From positions 1 to 64,000 of the forward strand of contig JAEPOG010000006.1 in assembly GCA_017643025.1 (NCBI GenBank): 64,000 nucleotides of DNA. The letters run 5' to 3'. The position numbers and the translations under genes are program-made. The stretch is from Rhizobiaceae bacterium. GTDB lineage: Bacteria > Pseudomonadota > Alphaproteobacteria > Rhizobiales > Rhizobiaceae. This document shows positions 55,317 to 64,000 of the stretch, one piece after another. How positions within the stretch are numbered: the stretch's first letter is position 1; the number at the start of each line of letters is the position of its first letter. A model generated the notes under the pieces. The model ran no database searches. It saw only the letters and a program-made list of their open reading frames with translations, and was not told the origin of the DNA.

Positions 55317-55398
55317 CGCCAGTCCTCCCGCATCAACAAGACGGGAGATAGCGCCTTCATGACGCTCTGTCGCCTCTCAGGCGTCGGGTGCGATTGGT

Positions 55399-56121
55399 TC
55401 AGCGGCCGTTTTTCGCTCGCCAAGCCCTGAACGCTTCGAGGTTCGTCTCGTCGGTCGGCGGGTAGAGCCCGATGATCGATTGCCCGGCGCCAACGCGCTC
55501 GGCGACGAAATCCTCGAATGCGGTCATCTCGTGCGCCTCGTCGGCAATCTCGTCGGCAATCCCTGCGGGAATGACAACAACTCCCTCATCGTCGCCGACG
55601 ATGATGTCGCCGGGAAACACCGCGACGTCGCCGCAGCCGATTGGCCCGTTGATCTCGATCGCCTGGTGTTTGATCAGATTGGTCGGGGCCGACGGTCGGT
55701 TGTGGTAGGCCGGGATGTCGAGCGAGGCGATGCCGGGACTGTCGCGGAAACCGCCATCGGTGACGATGCCGGCCACGCCGCGCGCCTGCAGCCGCCGCAC
55801 AAGGATGTCGCCGGCCGACGCCGCGCGCGGGTCGCGGCGGCTGTCGATGACGAACACGGCGCCCGCCGGGCACTGCTCCACCGCCGCGCGCTGCGGGTGC
55901 TTCGGGTCCTTGAATACACTGAGTTCGTTGAGGTCTTCGCGCGCCGGAATGTAACGCAGCGTGAACGCCGGCCCGACCATGTTGCGCCCTTTCGGCGTAA
56001 CCGGATGCACATCCTGCAGGAAGACGTTGCGCAGGCCGCGCTTGAACAGGGCAGTGGTGAGCGTGGCGCACGAAACGCCCATCAGCTTGTCGCGCGTTTC
56101 GGGGCGCATCTCGGCAGTCAT
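55399..56121 (-). CDS. RraA family protein (HMG/CHA aldolase-like)
   Basis: A 240-residue member of the RraA/MenG-like fold, which includes 4-hydroxy-4-methyl-2-oxoglutarate aldolases and related oxo-acid lyases. Key parts: VSCATLTTALFKRG, the metal/substrate loop GGFRDSPGIASLDIPAYH, PIGCGDVAVFPGDIIVGDDEGVVVIPAGIADEI. It follows the IlvD/Edd dehydratase by 12 bp, so it probably acts on a 2-oxo sugar acid. It is not likely to be the RNase E regulator. Confidence 0.8.
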   Translation of the reverse strand: MTAEMRPETRDKLMGVSCATLTTALFKRGLRNVFLQDVHPVTPKGRNMVGPAFTLRYIPAREDLNELSVFKDPKHPQRAAVEQCPAGAVFVIDSRRDPRAASAGDILVRRLQARGVAGIVTDGGFRDSPGIASLDIPAYHNRPSAPTNLIKHQAIEINGPIGCGDVAVFPGDIIVGDDEGVVVIPAGIADEIADEAHEMTAFEDFVAERVGAGQSIIGLYPPTDETNLEAFRAWRAKNGR

Positions 56122-56133
56122 GACGGCAGGTTC

Positions 56134-57867
56134 CTAGTAGATATCGGGTTCGGCGATTGTCGCCCCCGGCGCGGTTTCGAGGAAGTCGAAATCGCAGCCA
56201 AGATTGGCCTGCGTGATATGTTTGGCGAACATCTTGCCGTAGCCGCGCGGGTAATGCGGCTTGGGCGGCACCCATTCGGCGCGCCGCCGTGCCAGTTCGT
56301 CGTCGTCCACCAGCATGTCGATGCGTCGCTCCGCGACGCTGACACGGATAATGTCGCCGGTCTTCAGCAGCGCCAGCGGCCCGCCGATATGCGCTTCGGG
56401 CGCGGCATGCAGCATGCAGGCACCGTAGGACGTGCCTGACATGCGGGCATCGGAGAGCCGCAGCATGTCGCGCACGCCCTGCTTCAGCAGCTTCTTGGGT
56501 ATCGGCAGCATGCCCCATTCGGGCATGCCGGGTCCGCCTTGCGGGCCGGCATAGCGCAAGACCAGAATGTCGTTCTCGTTGACGTCGAGGCCCTCGTCGT
56601 CCACCGCGGCCTTCATCTCGGGATAGCTGTCGAAGACCAGCGCCCGGCCTTCGTTTTCCAGCAGGTCGGGCGCGCAGGCCGACGGTTTGATGACACAGCC
56701 GTCGGGCGCGAGATTGCCCTTCAAAACGGCCAGCGCGCCCTCATGATAGACCGGATTGGAGAGCGGCCTGATCACGTCGTCATTGTAGACGTCGGCGTCC
56801 TTGATCGCTTCGCCGAGCGAAATGCCCGCCACCGTCGATGCGGTAAGGTCGAGCTTGTCGCCGAGATTGCGCATGAGCGCCTGCAGACCGCCGGCATAAT
56901 AGAAATCTTCCATGAGATAGGTATCGCCGGACGGCCGGATATTGGCGATCACAGGCGTTGTCCGAGCCAGCCTGTCGAAATCGTCGAGGGTGAGGTCGAT
57001 TCCGGCGCGCCGCGCCATCGCCACCAGATGGATCACGGCGTTGGTCGAGCAGCCGGTGGCCATTGCGACGGTTGCCGCATTGCGCACCGCCGCCTCGGTG
57101 ATGATATCCGCCGGCGTGAGGTCCTCCCACACCATTTCCACGATGCGGCGCCCGCATGCAGCGGCCATGCGGACATGGTTGGCGTCGGCAGCGGGAATGG
57201 AACTCGCGCCCGGCAAGGTCAGGCCCAGCGCCTCGGCGATCGCGGTCATCGTCGAGGCGGTGCCCATGGTCATGCAGTGACCGTAGGAGCGGGCGATGCC
57301 GGCCTCCAGGCCGGTCCACTCCTTCTCGTCGAGATTGCCGGCGCGCCGCTCGTCCCAGTACTTCCAGGCGTCGGAACCGGAACCGAGATAGTTGCCCTTG
57401 AAATTGCCGCGCAGCATCGGTCCGGCTGGCAGGAAGATCATCGGCAGCCCGGCGCTGATGGCGCCCATGGTCAGGCCCGGCGTGGTCTTGTCGCAGCCGC
57501 CCATCAGCACGGCGCCATCGACGGGGTGCGAACGCAGAAGCTCTTCGGTCTCCATCGCGAGCAGGTTGCGGTAGAGCATCGTCGTCGGCTTCACGAGACT
57601 TTCGGACAGGGACAGCGCCGGCAGCTCGATCGGAAATCCGCCGGCCTGCAAAACGCCGCGCTTAACGTCCTCGACACGCTGCTTGAAATGCATGTGGCAG
57701 GGCTGCGCGTCGGACCAGGTGTTGATGACCGCGATGACCGGCTTGCCGGCCCAGTCGGCAGCATCGTAGCCGATCTGCATCATGCGTGAGCGGTGGCCGA
57801 ACGAGCGCAAATCGTCGGGCTCGAACCATCGGGCGCTGCGCAGCGTCTTTTTCTTCTTATCGGTCAA
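56134..57867 (-). CDS. IlvD/Edd family dehydratase (sugar-acid dehydratase, L-arabinonate type)
   Basis: An iron-sulfur dehydratase (577 residues) that removes water from an aldonate to give a 2-keto-3-deoxy acid. Cluster cysteines are in SDAQPCHMHFK, VLMGGCDKTTPGL and ARSYGHCMTMGTASTM, and the active-site Ser region is SDARMSGTSYGACMLH. The sequence is closer to the L-arabinonate/pentonate dehydratases than to biosynthetic IlvD, as judged by eye. It sits between the SMP-30 lactonase gene and the RraA-like gene. Confidence 0.88.
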   Translation of the reverse strand: MTDKKKKTLRSARWFEPDDLRSFGHRSRMMQIGYDAADWAGKPVIAVINTWSDAQPCHMHFKQRVEDVKRGVLQAGGFPIELPALSLSESLVKPTTMLYRNLLAMETEELLRSHPVDGAVLMGGCDKTTPGLTMGAISAGLPMIFLPAGPMLRGNFKGNYLGSGSDAWKYWDERRAGNLDEKEWTGLEAGIARSYGHCMTMGTASTMTAIAEALGLTLPGASSIPAADANHVRMAAACGRRIVEMVWEDLTPADIITEAAVRNAATVAMATGCSTNAVIHLVAMARRAGIDLTLDDFDRLARTTPVIANIRPSGDTYLMEDFYYAGGLQALMRNLGDKLDLTASTVAGISLGEAIKDADVYNDDVIRPLSNPVYHEGALAVLKGNLAPDGCVIKPSACAPDLLENEGRALVFDSYPEMKAAVDDEGLDVNENDILVLRYAGPQGGPGMPEWGMLPIPKKLLKQGVRDMLRLSDARMSGTSYGACMLHAAPEAHIGGPLALLKTGDIIRVSVAERRIDMLVDDDELARRRAEWVPPKPHYPRGYGKMFAKHITQANLGCDFDFLETAPGATIAEPDIY

Positions 57868-57902
57868 GCCGGACTCCGATCACGCGACTGAATGCCATTT
57901 CA

Positions 57903-58778
57903 TCATCCGGGCACAAGGGCGTCTTGCACGCCGAACGCGGCGATCCCGCTTCCCCGGATCGACGTCTGCGCTGCGACCAGGCGGCCGCCATAGCCGTTCC
58001 CGGCCTTGGAGGTGAGGAACATCCTGCCCGCGGCGAACGCCATCTTCGTTGGAAATTTCATGGGAGTGGCGGTGGTGCTGAGATGCTCGCCTTCAGGTGA
58101 GAACCGATAGATTTCTCCACCATCGACGCCGGCAATCCAGTAATTGCCCTCGGTGTCGAGCGCCGCGCCATCGGGGCGGCCGGCGAGGTCGTTGAACCTC
58201 TTGAATTCTCTGCGCTTGCCGATCGTGCCCGTACGGAAGTCGATTTCGACCGTCCAGACCGTCTGGATGCGGGCATCAGAATCGGAGACGTAGAGCCGGC
58301 TACGTGCGGCATCGACAGCGATCCCGTTGGGCATCTGGAACCCGGACAGGATTTCGGTGACCGATAGGTCGGCGTCGATCCTGAGCAGCTTGCCTGCCGG
58401 CCGGGCGTTGTCGATATCCATCGTGCCGGCCCAAAGGCGGCCCGCTTCATCGACTGTCGCGTCATTGAACCGCACGCCCGGATCGCGCAGCCGGTAGATG
58501 CGCTCGAACGCGCCGCCGCGCGGATCGAAGGCGAACAGACCGCTCTCCATACCGACGACCGGTCCGCGTGCCGCCAATACGACGAAGCCGATCTGTTCCG
58601 GCGTTGGCCAGCTTCGGGTCGTTCCGTCCTCGGCGCTGGTCCGATGGAGACGCTTGCCTGCGATGTCGACCCACCACACGGCATTTTCGGACGCGGACCA
58701 GACCGGGCTCTCGCCAAGCTCCGCAACCGTGCCGGACAGCGGCTCGAATGCCATTTCGGTCTTGTTTTCCATCCCCAT
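57903..58778 (-). CDS. SMP-30/gluconolactonase family protein
   Basis: A six-bladed propeller lactonase (291 residues) that opens sugar lactones. Metal-site positions: Glu in AELGESPVW, Asn in GFQMPNGIAVD and Asp in RLYVSDSDARIQTVW. It opens the leftward catabolic unit (lactonase, dehydratase, RraA-like) and diverges from a TRAP transporter. That grouping points to an aldonolactone pathway, such as arabinose, galactose or fucose. Confidence 0.87.
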   Translation of the reverse strand: MGMENKTEMAFEPLSGTVAELGESPVWSASENAVWWVDIAGKRLHRTSAEDGTTRSWPTPEQIGFVVLAARGPVVGMESGLFAFDPRGGAFERIYRLRDPGVRFNDATVDEAGRLWAGTMDIDNARPAGKLLRIDADLSVTEILSGFQMPNGIAVDAARSRLYVSDSDARIQTVWTVEIDFRTGTIGKRREFKRFNDLAGRPDGAALDTEGNYWIAGVDGGEIYRFSPEGEHLSTTATPMKFPTKMAFAAGRMFLTSKAGNGYGGRLVAAQTSIRGSGIAAFGVQDALVPG

Positions 58779-58843
58779 AGCCGGGTCTTTTGCCCTTTCG
58801 GCCCTGCGTAATCCAGCGCGAATTGCCTGAATGCGAATTGCCG

Positions 58844-58903
58844 TTGACGCAAGCCGATTGCAATCTCTATTATTCTAGATATACTAAAATATCAATTGGC
58901 TTG
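58844..58903. promoter_or_regulatory. Divergent promoter with inverted-repeat operator of the sugar-acid locus
   Basis: CAAGCCGATTG (58850-58860) and CAATTGGCTTG (58893-58903) form an 11-bp inverted repeat with one mismatch around an AT-rich core. A rightward promoter TTGACG (58844-58849), 18 bp, TATTAT (58868-58873) overlaps it. The reverse strand also has a -35/-10-like pair. The GntR regulator at 61731 is the likely binder, by inference. Confidence 0.5.
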
Positions 58904-58932
58904 GTTGCCGATTACCCAGGGAGGAGAATGCA

Positions 58933-59913
58933 ATGAAAGTGAACCTGAAAACCCTTGGCCTTGCCGTGGCCGTTTCGGCGGTGCTCGGCTTTGCGGGGGC
59001 TGCATCTGCCGAAACGACTTTGCGCATCGGAACGGTGCTCGCGCCGAACGATCCGATGGGGCAAGGGCTTGAGAAGTTTAAGACCGAGGTCGAAGCTGCG
59101 ACCGGCGGCGAGGTTATCATCGAGGTGTTCCACAACTCGCAACTTGGTGACACGACCGAGATGATCGACCAGGCGCGCGCTGGCGCCAATGTCGGCACCG
59201 TGACTGACGTGGCGCGGCTTTCGAGCTTCGTGCCGTCGCTGGCCATCATGTCCGCGCCGTTCCTGTTCGACACCTATGACGACGCCGACAAGTTCGCCAT
59301 TTCCGAGCAGTATCTCGCCTGGGGCGACGAGCTGAAGGAAAAGGCCGGCATCGTCATGCTGGCGTCCAACTGGTACCAGGGCGCTCGCCATGCCCTGACC
59401 CAGGTTCCTGTGTCCAAACCTGCTGACCTGAACGGTCTGCGGATGCGCACCATCGGCGCGCCGGTCTGGATCGAGACCATCCGCGCAATGGGCGCCGAAC
59501 CGACGCCGATGGCGTGGGGCGAGGTCTATTCCGCGCTGCAGCTCGGCACGCTCGACGCCGCCGAAGCCCAGCCGACCGCCATCTGGGGCGCCAAGCTCTA
59601 CGAGGTCATCAAGCACGTCACCAAGACCGGACACATCCAGCTCGTGACCGCGCTGGTTGTCAGCGCCGAGTCCTGGGACCAGATCTCGCCCGAGCATCAG
59701 AAGATCGTGCGCGATCTCGCGGTCGAGAACGGGCGATACGCATCCGGCCTCACCATCGAACTCGGCGAAAAGGCGATGGAAGACGTCGCCGCCACCGGCG
59801 TGACGATCAGCGATGTCGATCTGGCTCCGTTCAAGGAAGCGGTCGCAGGCGTCTACGACATGCTCGACCTCACCAAGGAAGCCGAGATCGTCAAGGCAGT
59901 CCTGAGCAACTGA
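58933..59913 (+). CDS. TRAP transporter substrate-binding protein (DctP type)
   Basis: A periplasmic solute receptor of 326 residues with a signal peptide (LAVAVSAVLGFAGAASA) and DctP motifs: APNDPMGQGLEKFKTEVEAATGG, then LRMRTIGAPVWIETIRAMGAEPTPMAWGEVYSALQLGTLDAAEAQP with the acid-binding Arg. The GGGAGGAG site lies just before the ATG. It is first of the rightward transporter operon, probably for a sugar acid. Confidence 0.92.
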   Translation: MKVNLKTLGLAVAVSAVLGFAGAASAETTLRIGTVLAPNDPMGQGLEKFKTEVEAATGGEVIIEVFHNSQLGDTTEMIDQARAGANVGTVTDVARLSSFVPSLAIMSAPFLFDTYDDADKFAISEQYLAWGDELKEKAGIVMLASNWYQGARHALTQVPVSKPADLNGLRMRTIGAPVWIETIRAMGAEPTPMAWGEVYSALQLGTLDAAEAQPTAIWGAKLYEVIKHVTKTGHIQLVTALVVSAESWDQISPEHQKIVRDLAVENGRYASGLTIELGEKAMEDVAATGVTISDVDLAPFKEAVAGVYDMLDLTKEAEIVKAVLSN

Positions 59914-59966
59914 CACGAGGCGGCGCAGGCTTCCCGTCGGGGCGCGTAACGCGGTAAATCATCACC

Positions 59967-60419
59967 ATGTACCAGCGCCTGGAATTCGCCTGCGCCGCAC
60001 TTCTTCTGGCGTCCATCGTGCTGCTGATCGGCGTTGCCGCCGTGACGCGCTTCATGGGCGCGCCGATCATCTGGTCTATCGAGGTCGCCCAACTCCTTTT
60101 TGTCTGGCTGGTCATGCTCGCGGCGGATCTGGCAATGCAGCAGGGGAGGCATTTCGGCCTCTCACTGCTCGTTGATATCCTGCCGCCTCCCGCCCAGCGC
60201 ATACTTGAGATCGTCAACTACCTCATCGTGCTGGCGCTTATCCTGTTCCTGCTGGTCTACGCCGTGCGCAACGCCGTCCTGATGCATCCCCGTCTGATCG
60301 GTGCGACGCAGATGAACGGATCGCTGATCCACGCGGCCATGCCATTCGGGCTGCTGCTGATGGTGCGTACGCTGGCTGTGCAGCTCTACGAGCGCATACG
60401 CGCCACGGATGCGGTCTGA
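59967..60419 (+). CDS. TRAP transporter small permease (DctQ type)
   Basis: A 150-residue membrane subunit with four helices and the DctQ signature GAPIIWSIEVAQLLFVWLVMLAADLAM. It overlaps the large permease gene by 1 bp (TGATG), so translation is coupled. Confidence 0.9.
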   Translation: MYQRLEFACAALLLASIVLLIGVAAVTRFMGAPIIWSIEVAQLLFVWLVMLAADLAMQQGRHFGLSLLVDILPPPAQRILEIVNYLIVLALILFLLVYAVRNAVLMHPRLIGATQMNGSLIHAAMPFGLLLMVRTLAVQLYERIRATDAV

Positions 60420-61699
60420 TGCTTGTTCTCATCGCCATCCTGTTCGCCGTTTTTCTTGTCCTTGGCCTTCCGGTCGCCTTCGCGCTGATGCTGGCGGCGA
60501 TCCCAGTTTTCGTCCTGACGGGCACCATGCCGCCCACCGTGGCGCTGCAGAAAATGGTGACAGCGACCCAGAACTTCCCGCTGCTGGCGGTTCCGTTCTT
60601 TATCCTCGCCGGCAATCTCATGAATGCGACAGGCATCACCGAGCGGCTGGTTCGGTTCGCCCGGCTGCTCACCGGCTGGATGGCGGGAGGGCTGGCACAG
60701 GTCTCTATCGCGCTGAGCCTGCTTATGGGCGGCATATCGGGGTCTGCCGTGGCGGACGCTTCCATGGAAGCGCGGCTGCTCGGACCAAGCATGCTCAGCC
60801 AGGGCTATTCCAAGGGCAACACCGCGGTCATACTGGCGTTCGGCTCCATCATCACGGCGACCATCCCGCCGGCCATCGGCCTGATCCTGTTCGGGTTCAT
60901 CAACGAGGTGTCGATCGGCCGGCTGTTTCTTGCCGGCATCGTGCCGGGCGTTCTGCTGACGCTGGTTTTGATGCTGACGACCTGGTGGGTCGCCAAGCGC
61001 AACGGCTATGTGCCGGACCTGCCGCAGCGGCCGACCGCGAGGGAACTCGGAGCGAGCTTCATCGAAAGCATCTGGGCGCTCGCATTCCCGTTCATATTGA
61101 TCATCGGGTTCCGCTTCGGCTTCTTCACGGCTACCGAGGCCGGCGTCTTCCTTGTCTTCTATGCCCTCTTCATCGGCACCGTCATCTACCGGGAGCTAAA
61201 TTGGCAGAAGGTCTACGACGCGATGCGTGCATCGGTCAGCGACATCGGCATGATCATGCTCCTGATCATGATGGCGGCGGTGCTTGGCTACGCGGTCACC
61301 ATCGAGCGCGCGCCGCAGCAGATCACCGAATATGTGACGACGCTGACCTCCGAGCCGCTGCTGATGCTGCTGCTCGTGGTGGCGGTGCTGGTTATCAGCG
61401 GCATGTTCCTGGAGGGCGCGGCCAACATCCTGCTGGTTACGCCGATCGTCATGCCTGTCCTCGTCGATGCAGGCTACGACCCGATCCACCTCGGAATATT
61501 GATGGTGACACTGATCAATTTCGGTGGGCTGACACCACCAGTCGGGGTGATCATGTTCACCGTATGCGGGATATTGGGCGCCAAGACATGGGAATTCACC
61601 AAGGCGTCTGCACCCTTCATGCTGGCGATGGCGGTGTTCTTTGCCATTCTCGTAGGATTTCCGGCGCTGTCTCTCTATCTGCCGCGGGTGTTGATGTGA
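60419..61699 (+). CDS. TRAP transporter large permease (DctM type)
   Basis: A 426-residue, about twelve-helix permease. Signatures: LPVAFALMLAAIPVFVL, MGGISGSAVADASMEARLLGP, SIITATIPPAIGLILFGFI and LEGAANILLVTPIVMPVL. It completes the second TRAP system and is followed 31 bp later by the GntR regulator. Confidence 0.93.
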   Translation: MLVLIAILFAVFLVLGLPVAFALMLAAIPVFVLTGTMPPTVALQKMVTATQNFPLLAVPFFILAGNLMNATGITERLVRFARLLTGWMAGGLAQVSIALSLLMGGISGSAVADASMEARLLGPSMLSQGYSKGNTAVILAFGSIITATIPPAIGLILFGFINEVSIGRLFLAGIVPGVLLTLVLMLTTWWVAKRNGYVPDLPQRPTARELGASFIESIWALAFPFILIIGFRFGFFTATEAGVFLVFYALFIGTVIYRELNWQKVYDAMRASVSDIGMIMLLIMMAAVLGYAVTIERAPQQITEYVTTLTSEPLLMLLLVVAVLVISGMFLEGAANILLVTPIVMPVLVDAGYDPIHLGILMVTLINFGGLTPPVGVIMFTVCGILGAKTWEFTKASAPFMLAMAVFFAILVGFPALSLYLPRVLM

Positions 61700-61730
61700 T
61701 GGTGTCGGGGATCAAAATGGAGGCTCGCCG

Positions 61731-62447
61731 ATGAATGTATCCGGCAAAAGCCCGGTCTCCACAGCACTGCGCATTGCGCCCGGCAGCGGGCAGGGTTCTG
61801 CCTCTGCGCGACTTTACGTGGATCTCCGCGACAGGATCGTGCGACTTGAATTGCCGCCGGACACTACGCTCGACCGTTCCGAGCTTGCCGACCACTACGG
61901 CGTCAGCCAGTCGCCGGTGCGCGAGGCGATTCTGCGTCTCGAGCAGGACGGGCTGGTCCAGTCCTTCCCGCAATCGCGCACTGTCGTGACCCGTATCGAC
62001 GTCTCGCGTATCCACGAGGAGCATTTCCTGCGCGTCGCCGTGGAGAGCGAGGTGGTGCGCCGCCTTGCCGAGAGCGGCAGTGCCGCCACCATCACCAAGA
62101 TCAAGGGCCTCGTCAGGTTGCAGGAGGCGCTGGTCAACGACGTCGACCAGGCGGACCTGTTCAAGCAGCTCGACGAAGCCTTCCATGAGGCGCTGTTCGA
62201 AGGCGTTGGGCAGCTGAACCTGCACCGGCATATCGTCGCGCGTTCCGGCCACATGGCACGCGTGCGCACGCTCGATCTGCCCAAGAAGGGCAAGATGCGC
62301 GCCGTGCTCGACGGCCATCAGCTGATTGTCGATGCGATCGGCGCTGCCGACGGGCTCGCCGCCGCTGCCGCCATGCGCAAGCATTTATCTGGAACGATCG
62401 AGCGACTGCCCGCTTTGCGCGACGAGCAGCCCGACTATTTTTCCTGA
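61731..62447 (+). CDS. GntR family transcriptional regulator (FadR/FCD subfamily)
   Basis: A 238-residue regulator with a winged helix (about 20-85; LDRSELADHYGVSQSPVREAILRLEQDGLVQ) and FCD domain (about 95-225; LDEAFHEALFEGVG, then DGHQLIVDAIGAAD). It is the last gene of the TRAP operon and probably represses the divergent catabolic and transport units until a sugar acid binds. It is not a close relative of the GntR pair at 15232-16641. Confidence 0.9.
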   Translation: MNVSGKSPVSTALRIAPGSGQGSASARLYVDLRDRIVRLELPPDTTLDRSELADHYGVSQSPVREAILRLEQDGLVQSFPQSRTVVTRIDVSRIHEEHFLRVAVESEVVRRLAESGSAATITKIKGLVRLQEALVNDVDQADLFKQLDEAFHEALFEGVGQLNLHRHIVARSGHMARVRTLDLPKKGKMRAVLDGHQLIVDAIGAADGLAAAAAMRKHLSGTIERLPALRDEQPDYFS

Positions 62448-62544
62448 GGGTGGATCGAACCCGAAGGGTTCGCAAGCGCGACCGCGCGTCAGGCCGCGCT
62501 ATCGCAGGCCGAGCGACGCGAGGAATGGCCGTGAGACAGAAAAG

Positions 62545-62620
<76 letters not shown>

Positions 62621-62768
62621 GCCGTGAGCCAGCCGTTTAGGCCGTTCGCGCCCGCCCCGCAAGCAAAAAACCGGCTTGCGCAGCTTCGACCTGAGCTGCG
62701 CTTGCATCAATTGCCGGCTAGCCCGCCAGCGCCGCGAGGCGCGGTTGAAAAGCGGGCCTGCGCGGTGC

Positions 62769-62797
62769 TTGACAGTACAGGGGGAACCGCCTAATTC
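62769..62797 (+). promoter_or_regulatory. Sigma-70 promoter of tRNA-Asp
   Basis: A consensus TTGACA (62769-62774), a 17-bp spacer and TAATTC (62792-62797) place the transcription start about 35 bp before the tRNA. Confidence 0.7.
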
Positions 62798-62839
62798 ACC
62801 GCGACGTTCGCGGCCCGGATTTCCGGTTTCGCAACATGC

Positions 62840-62916
62840 GCGGGTGTAGCTCAGTCGGTTAGAGTGCCGGCCTGTCACGCCGGAGGTCGCGGGTTCGAGC
62901 CCCGTCACTCGCGCCA
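62840..62916 (+). tRNA. tRNA-Asp (anticodon GTC)
   Basis: A 77-nt cloverleaf with encoded CCA. Acceptor GCGGGTG/CACTCGC has one G-U pair, and the anticodon stem CCGGC/GCCGG surrounds CTGTCAC, giving GTC. The T-loop is GGGTTCGAGCCCC. Confidence 0.95.
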
Positions 62917-63018
62917 TTTCTCTCTAGTACATCATCTGTATGGTTGCGCCGCTGGCCGGCGCGGACGATTGTTCGCGAGCACGGCGGGTGCGTCGTCGTG
63001 GCACAGGGGAGGGCGCGC

Positions 63019-63903
63019 ATGCGCATAGCGTTCATTGGATTCGGGGAGGCCGGGCGGGCTTTCGCTGCCAGTCTGCGCAATCGGAACCTGAGCATATCAG
63101 CCTATGATGTTCAGTTTGGCGGACCTGACGACGCCGCGTTCAGGGTGGCTGCACACGAACGCAATGTGAAGCTGGCCGACAGTGCTGAGGCGGCCGTCGC
63201 CGACGCGGACTGGGTGTTCTCCGCCGTCACCGCTGCCGACAGCCTGGAGGCGGCGCGCTCCGTGTCGGAGGTGCTCAAGCCAGGTCAGGTGTATTTCGAC
63301 ATCAATTCTGTCTCGGCGGGTCGCAAGAAGGAAACTGCGGCGCTGCTCGGCCCATCGGGCGCAACCTATGTCGATGTCGCTGTGATGGCCCCGGTCGATT
63401 CCCGCGGGCATCAGACTCCGCTGCTGGTGGCTGGCCCTGTCGAAGGCGAAATTGCCGCGGGATTGTCGCGACTCGGCTTCGGCTTCGAACTGGTCGGAAA
63501 AGAGATCGGCGGCGCGACCGCGATCAAAATGGTGCGCAGCCTGTTCGTCAAAGGGCTGGAAGCGATCACCGTGCAGGCCCTGCTGGCGGCAGACGCCGCG
63601 GGCTGCTTTGACAATGTGTACGCCTCGCTTTCCGGATCCTACCCGAAGCTAGGCTGGCCTGAATTCCCAACCTACAATTTCGAACGGGTCACGCGCCATG
63701 GCCTGCGCCGCGCCGCCGAGATGCGCGAATGCGCCGCTTCGATGAAGGAACTGGGCTTTCCGGCCGGTTTCGCGCTTGCCGACGCCATCGCCGACCTGCA
63801 GCAGGAAATAGGCTCGCTCGGCATACGGTTGGACCCCGGTGATGATCTCACCGATGCGCTGGCAACCGTCGGCCGTATGCGTGCCGCTGCGTCATCTTCA
63901 TAA
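63019..63903 (+). CDS. 6-phosphogluconate dehydrogenase-like NAD(P)-binding protein (DUF1932)
   Basis: A beta-hydroxyacid-dehydrogenase-type protein of 294 residues. The N-terminal Rossmann motif IAFIGFGEAGRAFAASL is followed by the SVSAGRKKETAALL segment and the helix IGGATAIKMVRSLFVKGLEAI with the catalytic Lys. The C-terminal helical part matches the DUF1932 pattern. ATG 63019 has GGGGAGGG upstream. The substrate is unknown; phosphogluconate-like or other 3-hydroxy acids are possible. The first 75 bp of the longer open frame lack homology. Confidence 0.83.
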   Translation: MRIAFIGFGEAGRAFAASLRNRNLSISAYDVQFGGPDDAAFRVAAHERNVKLADSAEAAVADADWVFSAVTAADSLEAARSVSEVLKPGQVYFDINSVSAGRKKETAALLGPSGATYVDVAVMAPVDSRGHQTPLLVAGPVEGEIAAGLSRLGFGFELVGKEIGGATAIKMVRSLFVKGLEAITVQALLAADAAGCFDNVYASLSGSYPKLGWPEFPTYNFERVTRHGLRRAAEMRECAASMKELGFPAGFALADAIADLQQEIGSLGIRLDPGDDLTDALATVGRMRAAASSS

Positions 63904-64000
63904 GTGCAGTCACAATCTGCCAGATCGCTGTGTCTGGTGGCCATCAGAACCAAGGTTTGACTTGCTTCAACGGGGCCGCTGCGTTAACCCTCGCCGCAAC
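63904..64000. other. Right-edge spacer
   Basis: No gene start or RNA is visible in the last 97 bp. Confidence 0.4.

Noticed and set aside
55399..56121. Naming the RraA-family gene as the RNase E inhibitor rraA
   Set aside because: Context with a sugar-acid dehydratase and lactonase points to an oxo-acid lyase-type member of the fold.

Overview
The window comes from a GC-rich alphaproteobacterium, most likely of the Rhizobiales (Phyllobacteriaceae/Mesorhizobium-like). I base this on the clpP-clpX-lon-hupB order, the rplM-rpsI pair, a type-2 argC, many TRAP transporters with FadR-type GntR regulators, and a Ku/LigD repair operon. It is ordinary chromosome with several accessory blocks. I saw no CRISPR array, insertion sequence or rRNA.

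Layout. 1-1034: tRNA-Pro(GGG) on the minus strand with its terminator, next to a non-coding flank that holds a broken phage-type DNA-binding gene. 1123-7966: a caa3-type cytochrome c oxidase operon (ctaG, tri-heme cytochrome c, coxB with a fused cytochrome c domain, a CaCA exchanger, a coxA-coxC fusion, a small membrane protein). 7942-8934: a CDF transporter. 9050-19493: a probable quinate/shikimate catabolic region (PQQ dehydrogenase, aroQ, TRAP transporter, two paralogous GntR regulators, shikimate dehydrogenase-like protein, QuiC-type dehydratase). Together these would import quinate or shikimate and convert it to protocatechuate. 19494-25286: a DNA-repair operon (ligD, ku, a BRCT/HTH/TPR protein, an alpha/beta hydrolase, xth) with overlapping genes. 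25333-34731: an exopolysaccharide locus (polymerase/ligase, initiating transferase, GT4, Wza, Wzz-like protein, GNAT/FemAB-like protein, polysaccharide deacetylase).

34742-44463: housekeeping genes (DUF2842, heme A synthase, an APH-like kinase, argC, an agmatinase-family enzyme, rpsI, rplM), CoA-related genes (thioesterase, two crotonases, CoA-binding protein) and metY. 44464-45008: a gene-free stretch with many hairpins and a strong intrinsic terminator, which I propose is an undescribed structured RNA. 45009-47787: a cupin, a P450 and an FAD oxidoreductase. 47797-48522: a secreted protein built from eight repeats of about 23 residues. 48759-54057: clpP, clpX, lon and hupB. 54123-55316: kynureninase. 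55399-62447: a sugar-acid pathway with its own TRAP transporter and GntR regulator around a divergent promoter. 62545-63903: tRNA-Val(TAC), tRNA-Asp(GTC) and a 6-phosphogluconate dehydrogenase-like protein.

The observations most worth following are the putative structured RNA at 44540-44949, the BRCT/HTH/TPR protein coupled to Ku/LigD, the self-contained quinate/shikimate locus, and the 23-residue-repeat protein.
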